Source of the DNA: Desulfofustis sp.
GTDB lineage: Bacteria; Desulfobacterota; Desulfobulbia; Desulfobulbales; Desulfocapsaceae
Assembly (NCBI GenBank): GCA_030145365.1
Contig: JAQYVS010000045.1
Coordinates: forward strand, 1 to 5,294
Direction: 5' to 3'
DNA length: 5,294 nt
Shown here: positions 1-5,235 of the stretch, piece after piece
Numbering within the stretch: the first letter of the stretch is position 1
How the letters are laid out: each line of letters begins with the position of its first letter
Translations under genes and position numbers: made by a program
The notes under the pieces: model-generated
Told to the model about the DNA's origin: nothing
Databases searched by the model: none
The model's input: only the letters and a program-made list of their open reading frames with translations

Positions 1-49
1 GCACGAAATTTCTATTTTTGGCTTGTCCTATTTTCCGGGAGGAGGTCAT

Positions 50-83
50 AAGAAAAGGCCACCTGGAAATGATCCAAGTGGCC
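50..83 (-). terminator. Intrinsic terminator downstream of the BCCT transporter
   Basis: In minus-strand RNA, GGCCAC (83-78) pairs with GTGGCC (62-57). The stem extends through a G-U pair and a UGGA/UCCA segment around a five-base loop, and a UUUUCUU tract follows. It lies about 120 bases past the transporter stop codon in the same direction, so it is the natural end of that transcript. The inner stem bases differ from the other copies yet still pair, which shows the fold is maintained. Confidence 0.7.
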
Positions 84-160
84 ATAGTTTTGTGTATTAA
101 TGAGCTTACTGAATACCTCTATCAATAAGAAGCCGTTTTTCTTCTCGGAAGTGGTGACAA
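50..160 (-). repeat. Composite intergenic repeat, copy 1 (one hairpin plus core)
   Basis: This copy has hairpin A (57-83), then the core TGAATACCTCTATCAAT at 110-126, then a CTTCT-C-GGAAG dyad at 141-151. Positions 91-145 match 4677-4731 of copy 3 at about 53 of 55 bases by eye. The second hairpin seen in copies 2 and 3 is absent here, and the sequence left of the hairpin does not clearly match the left arm of the other copies. The element fills most of the 204-base gene-free stretch at the left edge, downstream of the transporter. I see no open reading frame of interest in it. Strand is given as minus because the hairpin and its U-tract make sense in minus-strand RNA. Confidence 0.85.
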
Positions 161-204
161 AGAAGACCAGAAAATCGTTAGACAAAAACACTTATTACCA
201 CCTC

Positions 205-1983
205 TTAATCATCGTTATTTGCTGACCCCTCAATAGCAACCGACATACGATGATCTTCCTTAACTCGTTCGAGACGATCCCTCACCGCGTCTTCTACATA
301 AAGCTCTTGTGAAAAACCGATATAGAGCGCATAGACAATGAACAGTAACACGACGGCAAAGGGCAAACCTGTGCTGACCGCTGCTGTTTGCAATGACGTC
401 AAGCCCCCGCCGATCAGCAAGACTGCTGCAACCACCCCTTCCATAATCGTCCAGAACACCCTTTGCGGAACAGGTGAATCAAGTTTTCCTCCCGATGTTA
501 GGTGGTCTACCACCAATGATCCTGAATCTGATGAAGTAATAAAAAATATGGTCACAAGGACGATTCCAACCAAAGATAAAACGTTTGTAAGGGGAAAGTT
601 CTCAAACATAACAAAGAGTGCAGTCGCAACATCGGCATTGACCGCTGTAACGATGTCTGCGGTACCACTTGACTGTAGATAGATTGCCGCACCACCGAAC
701 ACAGACATCCAGATGAAAGAAAGAAATGTCGGTAGCAACATGACACTAAGCACAAATTCACGAACAGTGCGCCCCTTGGATATACGCGCGATAAACATTC
801 CCACGAACGGTGACCAAGATATCCACCATGCCCAGTAAAAAACCGTCCACGATCCTTGCCAGTTGCTGCTACGGAAGGTTTCAGTCCAGAGGCTGAGTTC
901 AGGCAGTTTGGTAAGATAATAACCAAGGTTCTGCGTAAAGCCGCCAAGGATGTCGACGGTCGGCCCGACGATCAACAAAAACAACACTAATAACGCGGCC
1001 AGCCCCATATTGCATTGACTCAATCGTTTGACCCCACCATCCAGACCAGACATGACCGAGAGCGTTGCCAGGGCAGTAATAACGGCAATCAAAATGACCT
1101 GAGTGGACAAACTTACCTGAATATCAAAGAGGAAACTCAACCCCGCATTGACCTGCTTAACGCCAAGCCCCAGAGACGTCGCCAAACCCATCATGGTTGC
1201 TAAAACCGAGAGGACATCAATTAAGTTTCCCCAGAAACCATAGATCTTGTTGCCGAGGATTGGGTAGAAAATTGACCTGATCGTTAAGGGCAACCCTCTA
1301 TTGTAGGCGAAAAAAGCCAAGCCAAGAGCAACAATTGCATAGATCGCCCATGGGTGAATACCCCAGTGGAAGTAGGTAATCCCCATCGCTGCCTGAGCGG
1401 CTTCCGGTGTGCCGGCAACAACACCACTGAACATTGGAGAGGGAGAACTGTAATGAAACATCGGTTCACCGACGCTCCAAAACATCAACCCGATGCCCAT
1501 TCCAGCGCTGAGCAGCATGGCATACCAAGAGACGGTAGTAAATTCTGGCTTTGCATCATTGCCGCCGATGCGAATTTTGCCAAATCGACTGAATGCAAAG
1601 AAAAAGGCGGCTAAAATAAATACGTTCGTCGCAAGAATCAAAAACCAGCCAAAGGTATTTGTGATAAAAGACAACGTCGCGGTGAAAACCTCATTGGCCT
1701 GCTCTTGAAACATGACGGTCAGTAGAATAAATGCCACCAGAAAAAAGGCTGAGACGAAGGTAACGTGGGGGTGAATATCAAAGCCAATACCTACCCAATT
1801 ATTTTCACCTGGCTCTTTCCTCTCGGCATCGTCATAAATCGATGCAGACGGTCGAAGCTGCAATCCCAAGAACCGCTCACGTTCCTGAATCGCTTTGCGC
1901 CTGACGTCCTTCTCGGCTTTTTTTAGTTTTCCCGCCAGTTCCTGTTTTAAATGCGCACCTTGTTCGTCGGTGTAGTGACTCAT
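205..1983 (-). CDS. BCCT-family Na+-coupled betaine/choline/carnitine-type transporter
   Basis: This 592-residue protein is a complete betaine-choline-carnitine transporter (BCCT), an inner-membrane secondary carrier that usually imports quaternary-ammonium compatible solutes. About twelve hydrophobic segments run from residue 72 to 556. The BCCT signature is plain: GSWTVFYWAWWISWSPF at 377-393. The AGMGIGLMF motif is at 160-168. W207, W212 and Y215, together with W386, W387 and W390, reproduce the spacing of the aromatic substrate box of BetP. F480, T483 and S484 in FFITSSDSGS match the BetP Na+ site, which favours Na+ coupling over CaiT-like exchange. The exact substrate cannot be read from sequence. 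A charged, Lys/Arg/Glu-rich N-terminal tail of about 60 residues precedes the first membrane segment, and the cytoplasmic C-tail is about 35 residues. The ATG is preceded by AGGGGG with a five-base gap, and the next Met is inside the membrane domain, so this start is firm. Confidence 0.95.
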   Translation of the reverse strand: MSHYTDEQGAHLKQELAGKLKKAEKDVRRKAIQERERFLGLQLRPSASIYDDAERKEPGENNWVGIGFDIHPHVTFVSAFFLVAFILLTVMFQEQANEVFTATLSFITNTFGWFLILATNVFILAAFFFAFSRFGKIRIGGNDAKPEFTTVSWYAMLLSAGMGIGLMFWSVGEPMFHYSSPSPMFSGVVAGTPEAAQAAMGITYFHWGIHPWAIYAIVALGLAFFAYNRGLPLTIRSIFYPILGNKIYGFWGNLIDVLSVLATMMGLATSLGLGVKQVNAGLSFLFDIQVSLSTQVILIAVITALATLSVMSGLDGGVKRLSQCNMGLAALLVLFLLIVGPTVDILGGFTQNLGYYLTKLPELSLWTETFRSSNWQGSWTVFYWAWWISWSPFVGMFIARISKGRTVREFVLSVMLLPTFLSFIWMSVFGGAAIYLQSSGTADIVTAVNADVATALFVMFENFPLTNVLSLVGIVLVTIFFITSSDSGSLVVDHLTSGGKLDSPVPQRVFWTIMEGVVAAVLLIGGGLTSLQTAAVSTGLPFAVVLLFIVYALYIGFSQELYVEDAVRDRLERVKEDHRMSVAIEGSANNDD

Positions 1984-2003
1984 TACTGCCCCCTACTATT
2001 CAG

Positions 2004-2024
2004 GGCAACACATTTTTCGTTGCC
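2004..2024 (-). promoter_or_regulatory. Leader hairpin just upstream of the transporter ribosome-binding site
   Basis: GGCAAC at 2004-2009 and GTTGCC at 2019-2024 form a perfect 6-bp stem with a nine-base loop in the 5' leader of the transporter mRNA, 20 bases before the ATG. No U-tract follows, so it is not a terminator. It could affect translation or mRNA stability, or it could be chance; the stem is short. Confidence 0.3.
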
Positions 2025-2097
2025 TCTTGGTTGTAAGCTTTTTTTGTCTAATAAATGGTGGTTTTTGGGACACGTTCATAACGTTGAAGAATATGTC

Positions 2098-2127
2098 TAT
2101 ATATATATAGGTGGGAATAAAGCTCAA
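2098..2127 (-). promoter_or_regulatory. Weak candidate proximal promoter for the transporter
   Basis: On the minus strand TTGAGC (2127-2122) sits 16 or 18 bases before a TATATA hexamer within the alternating run at 2098-2109. Both boxes match sigma70 consensus at 4 of 6. The AT run is a perfect 14-bp palindrome (2097-2110), so it offers many equivalent -10 registers and the call is weak. The stronger promoter at 2279-2306 may drive the gene instead. Confidence 0.25.
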
Positions 2128-2185
2128 AAAGGTTGCCGAATGGATCAACGACAAAATTCAAGCACTGACACAAATAAGCATAAAC

Positions 2186-2218
2186 AGAAAAAGCCACCCG
2201 TAGTCGTGCAGATGGCTT
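2186..2218 (-). terminator. Intrinsic terminator or attenuator upstream of the transporter
   Basis: In minus-strand RNA, AAGCCAUC pairs with GGUGGCUU (8 bp, one U-G pair) around a 12-base loop, and the stem runs into UUUUUCUG. The stem resembles the GGCCACC/GGTGGCC hairpins of the composite repeats but is diverged. It lies about 55 bases downstream of the predicted start of the strong promoter at 2279-2306. It could therefore end a short RNA or act as an attenuator for the transporter, besides backing up termination of the kinase transcript. Confidence 0.6.
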
Positions 2219-2278
2219 GTGATCATCGTTCATCTTCCCCCGATATTCCCAGATACCTGAATAAATAAGACGTTAGTA

Positions 2279-2306
2279 ATTATATCCGGTCAGGAGTCGA
2301 GGTCAA
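2279..2306 (-). promoter_or_regulatory. Near-consensus sigma70 promoter reading toward the transporter
   Basis: On the minus strand TTGACC (2306-2301) and TATAAT (2284-2279) are separated by 16 bases: 5 of 6 and 6 of 6 matches to consensus. This is the best promoter in the window. Transcription would begin near 2272 and meet the terminator at 2218-2186 after about 55 bases. Readthrough would carry on to the transporter with a leader of about 290 bases. Confidence 0.6.
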
Positions 2307-2390
2307 ATCGGAAGGATTCTTATTTATCCTACATTGTTTCGTGGTGAAGAAATTTGCCGAAAAGGTAAATTCTTACTGATCCTGCATTAC

Positions 2391-2425
2391 AAGAAAAGGC
2401 CACCAAGGACAGAACCCTGGTGGCC
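2391..2425 (-). terminator. Terminator-like hairpin A of repeat copy 2
   Basis: GGCCACCA and TGGTGGCC pair over 8 bp. On minus-strand RNA the stem continues through a G-U pair and two G-C pairs, and UUUUCUU follows. Confidence 0.65.
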
Positions 2426-2490
2426 ATAATTTTGCCTTCCTGAATACCTCTATCAATATGAAACCGTTTTCTTCTCAGAAGTGGTGACAT

Positions 2491-2526
2491 ATAAGAAAGG
2501 CCACCAAGAATCGAACCCTGGTGGCC
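2491..2526 (-). terminator. Terminator-like hairpin B of repeat copy 2
   Basis: The stem GGCCACCA/TGGTGGCC is perfect over 8 bp and extends with G-U and G-C pairs on the minus strand. UUUCUUAU follows. It is the second of the two GGCCACC hairpins downstream of the kinase. Confidence 0.65.
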
Positions 2527-2548
2527 ATAATTTTCCAGAGCTATAACC

Positions 2549-2589
2549 CACAAAAAGGTTCGCACGATCTGTAGCATAACCTTTTTGTG
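2549..2589 (-). terminator. Perfect 12-bp inverted repeat, probable bidirectional terminator after the kinase
   Basis: CACAAAAAGGTT (2549-2560) and AACCTTTTTGTG (2578-2589) are exact inverted repeats with a 17-base spacer. The A/T runs lie within the stem, so either strand gives a hairpin whose 3' arm carries five U residues. It starts 47 bases past the kinase stop codon and is the first plausible terminator for that gene. A second small stem, CTGCTG/CAGCAG at 2598-2619, sits between it and the stop codon but lacks a U-tract. Confidence 0.6.
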
Positions 2590-2635
2590 TCTAATATCTG
2601 CTGAGATATGGAACAGCAGTCAAAACAAAGGATTG

Positions 2636-4444
2636 TCAGGCCTCCATCTCAACACAGAAAGTCGCTCCGCCGCCGGGAGTTACTTCAACCCAGGCATTTC
2701 CGTCATAGAGCATGGCTATCTTCCTGACCGTCGCCAGCCCAACTCCCGTTCCGGGAACCGGTTTACCCGTGGACCCTCGGAAGAAGGTTTCGAAGATGTG
2801 ATCTCTCTCCTCTTCCGGGATACCCGATCCGTGATCGCGCACAAATAACTGCACCCGCCCCCCCGTTTTTTTGCTATCCACCTCTATGGGACAGCCCTCC
2901 TTTCCGGCATAGCGGACGGCATTGCCGATCAGATTGTCAAAAATCTGAGTCAGCAGAACTTCGGGAACGCGTAGCTTCGGCAATTCCCCAATCCTCACCT
3001 CGATATCCGCACTGGCGATACTGATGGCCAAATTATTCAGGACCTGCCGTACTACCTCATGGGCATCAACGGGTTCATCTGGTCTTTCAAGATGCCCGAC
3101 CTTGGCCAGAGTCAGCAGGTCTTCCATCAAGACCATCATCCTGTTGCCCTGTATCTGAATCTCCTTCAGGAAATCGAGGGCCTGGTCATCAAGGCGACGC
3201 TCCTTGTAAGTGTCTTGAAGAAGTTCGGCATAGCCTAGGATAGGGGTCAGAGGCGACCGCAGGTCGTGTGATACCGTATAGACAAAGGCTTCCAGTTCCC
3301 GGTTGGCTTCAGCAAGTTTTTCTTTCGCTTTGGTTTGCTCGGTGGCGAATATCCGAACCAGAGCGAGTCGTTTGATCTGAATGGCGACATAGGTCAGGAT
3401 CATCCCGAAAAATAACAGCCCCCCGCCCAGCACCAGCCAGGGGGCTATGCGGCGGCGAACCTTGAAGAATTCAGGTGTCGGTTTAGCGATCCAGATTAAC
3501 TCCGCATCGCTTCGCTTGAAATGGTTCTCATTGTACAGACCAGTCCGCAAGGCGGCTGAGTCGCTAGCCAGTTCAGTCGGCACCTCTCCGGCGGATGATC
3601 GATGAGCAAAAACAAGTTGCTCCGTCTGATGACTTGGCAGGTTATACACGTAATGGTCTATCTCTACCGGCTCAAATTGGTCGAACAGTTGCTTGACGAG
3701 ATCTCCGGAAATGGCCACTGCAATAAAAAAGCCTTCCAGGCTCTGCCGCCGGTCAGTCTCAGTCTCAACCGCTGCCTCCGGGCGATAGACTGGATGAATT
3801 ACTAGCATGCCTGGTAATTGCTTCTTTCCCTGAACAAGCAGAATTCTTGAGGTGGTCAAAGTTTTACCTGTGTCACGCGCCCGATAAAGGGCTTCACGTC
3901 TCAATTTCTCTGAAGCCACGTCGAATCCCAGCGCTTTTTCGTTACCAGCATAGGGGGCGATGTAAAAGACCGGGAAGTATTCGTCGCGAACCCCGGCTTC
4001 AACCAGCTCACCCTGATTGTTGAGTTCTGTGAAGCGGTAGCCTTGAAGCCCGTCTTTTCGCGCAGACTCCTCGTAACTTGGACGTTCCTCCAAACGAACC
4101 CGAGGGACCCATTCCATTGCTTTGATGGTGGTCAGTCCAGGAGTGAAGGTCTCAACAAAAGTTGTAAATTCTTTCCGGGTGATGGTTTCGGAGGCGACAA
4201 AGAACTGTAATAGGGATTCCAACTGTGCGAAATATTTTTCTGCCTCAAGGTGCATAGTTGTGTAGTGTGCCTGGGTGATCCGCTGGAACTCCTGTTCGAT
4301 CCTGTGCGTTTCGGCGCTGCGCATCAAAACAAAAGCATAAGAAGATATCACCAGGCTGGCTATCGCCAGCAGCAGGAGCGGCAGATAGCGGTAACGGCTG
4401 GAGGCCTTGAGGTCATGAATCTGCTTGGTATCTCCACTGGTCAT
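2636..4444 (-). CDS. CHASE-domain membrane sensor histidine kinase
   Basis: This is a 602-residue sensor kinase that autophosphorylates a histidine and would pass the phosphate to a response regulator not present in the window. A membrane segment at about 20-41 is followed by an extracytoplasmic region to about 333. That region shows CHASE-domain hallmarks: AMEWVPRV at 109-116 and YFPVFYIAPYAGNEKALGFD at 156-175. A second membrane segment (about 334-356) leads through a charged, probably coiled linker to the HisKA domain, with phosphoacceptor H393 in SHDLRSPL. The ATPase domain has the N-box around N504/N508 (DNLIGNAVRYA), the G1 box DHGSGIP at 537-543, the F-box FETFFRGS and the G2 box GTGVGLA at 565-571, so it should be active. 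No HAMP, PAS or receiver domain is visible. The ATG is preceded by GGAGAAG, with GGAG nine bases away. CHASE domains bind small molecules, including cytokinin in plants; the ligand here is unknown. Confidence 0.95.
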   Translation of the reverse strand: MTSGDTKQIHDLKASSRYRYLPLLLLAIASLVISSYAFVLMRSAETHRIEQEFQRITQAHYTTMHLEAEKYFAQLESLLQFFVASETITRKEFTTFVETFTPGLTTIKAMEWVPRVRLEERPSYEESARKDGLQGYRFTELNNQGELVEAGVRDEYFPVFYIAPYAGNEKALGFDVASEKLRREALYRARDTGKTLTTSRILLVQGKKQLPGMLVIHPVYRPEAAVETETDRRQSLEGFFIAVAISGDLVKQLFDQFEPVEIDHYVYNLPSHQTEQLVFAHRSSAGEVPTELASDSAALRTGLYNENHFKRSDAELIWIAKPTPEFFKVRRRIAPWLVLGGGLLFFGMILTYVAIQIKRLALVRIFATEQTKAKEKLAEANRELEAFVYTVSHDLRSPLTPILGYAELLQDTYKERRLDDQALDFLKEIQIQGNRMMVLMEDLLTLAKVGHLERPDEPVDAHEVVRQVLNNLAISIASADIEVRIGELPKLRVPEVLLTQIFDNLIGNAVRYAGKEGCPIEVDSKKTGGRVQLFVRDHGSGIPEEERDHIFETFFRGSTGKPVPGTGVGLATVRKIAMLYDGNAWVEVTPGGGATFCVEMEA

Positions 4445-4503
4445 GGCAAACTTCTCCAGGATTCAGACAGTCCAAGTTGTCAATAACACGATTCCTGCGT
4501 CAG

Positions 4504-4531
4504 ATTTTATCACAAACCCACGAACTTCCAA
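4504..4531 (-). promoter_or_regulatory. Likely sigma70 promoter of the histidine kinase gene
   Basis: On the minus strand TTGGAA (4531-4526) and TAAAAT (4509-4504) are 16 bases apart, and a TGA directly before the -10 box makes it an extended -10. The predicted start near 4497 leaves a leader of about 53 bases before the kinase ATG at 4444. Confidence 0.5.
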
Positions 4532-4636
4532 TTTTTAGATATTGCAACAGGATGTTTACTTTAAATCCTCTCACATTGTTTTGGATGACAAAAATACGAC
4601 CATCTGAGTTGTTTACTAAAATCCCTGCAATCCAGT

Positions 4637-4669
4637 AAAAAGGCCACCAAGAAGCAGATCCTGGTGGCC
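4637..4669 (-). terminator. Terminator-like hairpin A of repeat copy 3
   Basis: The 8-bp stem GGCCACCA/TGGTGGCC extends to about 11 pairs on minus-strand RNA, including one G-U, and UUUUU follows. Confidence 0.6.
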
Positions 4670-4748
4670 ATAACTTTGTGGATTAAAGAGCTTACTGAAT
4701 ACCTCTATCAATAAGAAGCCGTTTTTCTTCTTAGAAGTCGTGACTTAT

Positions 4749-4784
4749 AAGAAAAAGGCCACCAAGGATCGAGCTCTGATGGCC
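4749..4784 (-). terminator. Terminator-like hairpin B of repeat copy 3
   Basis: GGCCACCA (4757-4764) faces TGATGGCC (4777-4784). The plus-strand C-A mismatch at 4762/4779 becomes G-U in minus-strand RNA. UUUUUCUU follows the stem. Confidence 0.6.
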
Positions 4785-4825
4785 ATAATTTTGCGGGCCG
4801 AATAAATGACAAAACCATCAAGTAT

Positions 4826-4853
4826 TTGCTTCGATGGATTGTGGTAATATACA
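4826..4853 (+). promoter_or_regulatory. Candidate promoter of the thioredoxin-like gene
   Basis: TTGCTT (4826-4831) and TATACA (4848-4853) are 16 bases apart. An overlapping alternative is the extended -10 TGGTAATAT at 4842-4850. Each -10 option matches consensus at 4 of 6. Either would give a leader of roughly 45-50 bases before the ATG at 4907. Confidence 0.4.
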
Positions 4854-4906
4854 AACATTGCGTCTATTACAATACTGCATTAAGACCGCAACAAGAGGAA
4901 GAACTG

Positions 4907-5182
4907 ATGACAATAGAAATTCTGGGCGAGGGCTGCTCCAAATGTAAGGTAATGAAAGAAAATGTTCTTCAAAGGATCAACGATCTCGAACTTCACATAG
5001 AGATAAGTGTAGCCATGGACCCTGAGAGAATTGCAGGGTTAGGGGTATTGTCCTTGCCACAACTGGTTATTGACGGGCAGCTCACACCGTCAAGTATTTG
5101 GAGCTCTGTTGAGAAGCTTAAAGAACTTATGCGAACCGCTAGTAGACAGGATCAAATTTCAGGTTCATCTCACAAGTCTTGA
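4907..5182 (+). CDS. Small thioredoxin-fold CxxC protein (redox-active disulfide protein 2-like)
   Basis: This 91-residue cytoplasmic protein begins MTIEILGEGCSKCK. The redox pair is C10 and C13 in a CSKC motif. After a helix and a strand it has GVLSLPQLVIDG, where P51 is the expected cis-proline facing the active site, and then the helix SSVEKLKELM. This is the plan of the small archaeal/bacterial thioredoxin-like proteins (MTH895/TM0996 type, called small redox-active disulfide protein 2), usually about 75-80 residues; the last 14 residues or so here form a polar tail. The role is probably thiol-disulfide exchange with an unknown partner. The start at 4907 is preferred over an in-frame ATG at 4826 because AGAGGAAG ends five bases before it and the fold starts at this Met; the extra 27 residues would include the likely promoter. 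The gene stands alone between two repeat copies. I see no convincing terminator after it; a 4-bp CTCT/AGAG stem at 5220-5231 is too weak. Confidence 0.88.
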   Translation: MTIEILGEGCSKCKVMKENVLQRINDLELHIEISVAMDPERIAGLGVLSLPQLVIDGQLTPSSIWSSVEKLKELMRTASRQDQISGSSHKS

Positions 5183-5235
5183 GTTTTAAGAACGAATTTT
5201 AAGCAGGCAGTGGGCTTGGCTCTTCCGAGAGAATA

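Larger units (their letters stand above)
2048..2233 (-). pseudogene. Possible remnant of a VOC/glyoxalase-type gene, or a 61-residue leader ORF
   Basis: This open frame begins ATG-AAC-GAT with a GGGGGAAG stretch directly before it (spacing short, three bases after the G run) and ends in TAG 64 bases before the transporter start. Residues 27-39 read FVVDPFGNLFELY. This strongly resembles the DPxGNxxEL motif near the C-terminal end of vicinal-oxygen-chelate (glyoxalase/dioxygenase-like) domains, whose Glu is a metal ligand. The rest of a VOC domain (about 120 residues) is not visible in any frame upstream. The likeliest reading is a 3' scrap of a decayed gene, overlapped by a terminator at its 5' end. 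The alternative is a short leader peptide in the transporter mRNA. The motif is short and coincidence is possible. Confidence 0.3.
2321..2534 (-). repeat. Composite intergenic repeat, copy 2 (two hairpins)
   Basis: The order on the plus strand is a left arm resembling that of copy 3 (ATCCT-ACATTGTTT at 2326-2339, then TTACTGATCCTGCA), hairpin A (2398-2425), core TGAATACCTCTATCAAT (2441-2457), dyad CTTCTCAGAAG (2471-2481) and hairpin B (2499-2526). Both hairpins are followed by CATAATTTT. The copy sits between the kinase stop codon and the strong promoter at 2306. The 82-residue frame that can be read across it on the minus strand is made of repeat sequence and is not called as a gene. Confidence 0.85.
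4555..4793 (-). repeat. Composite intergenic repeat, copy 3 (fullest copy)
   Basis: The copy is about 240 bp. Its left arm TTTACT-TT-AAATCCTCTCACATTGTT begins at 4555, and a second TTTACT..AATCC segment follows at 4612. Then come hairpin A (4642-4669), core TGAATACCTCTATCAAT (4696-4712), dyad CTTCTTAGAAG (4727-4737) and hairpin B (4757-4784). It lies in the divergent gap between the kinase and the thioredoxin-like gene, just upstream of the kinase promoter. Here it cannot serve as the terminator of either gene. It could block minus-strand transcripts entering from the right. Confidence 0.85.

Noticed and set aside
338..682. Plus-strand open frame of 114 residues inside the transporter gene, and similar frames elsewhere in the transporter and kinase genes
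   Set aside because: They are antisense or shifted shadows of strongly supported genes and show low-complexity, domain-free translations.
2097..2110. Alternating AT palindrome CTATATATATATAG as a special binding site
   Set aside because: A short dinucleotide run is palindromic by nature; it is noted only as a weak -10 candidate.
2499..2526. tRNA T-arm-like sequence (GGGTTCGATTC on the minus strand)
   Set aside because: It is only the loop of one hairpin; the other copies do not keep it, and no acceptor, D or anticodon arms are nearby.
2329..2577. 82-residue minus-strand open frame between kinase and transporter
   Set aside because: It runs through repeat copy 2, including both hairpins, and has no recognisable domain; the frame is an accident of the repeat sequence.
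2398..4784. Integron attC sites flanking gene cassettes
   Set aside because: The repeats are same-oriented and lie between genes, but I see no paired GTTRRRY/RYYYAAC boxes at their ends, the genes are on both strands, and no integrase is present.
50..4793. CRISPR array
   Set aside because: The repeats are few, long, diverged and kilobases apart, with genes rather than spacers between them, and no cas genes are present.
4826..4906. Upstream in-frame ATG extending the thioredoxin-like protein by 27 residues
   Set aside because: The extension overlaps the likely promoter, has no ribosome-binding site of note, and lies outside the thioredoxin fold, which begins at the Met at 4907.
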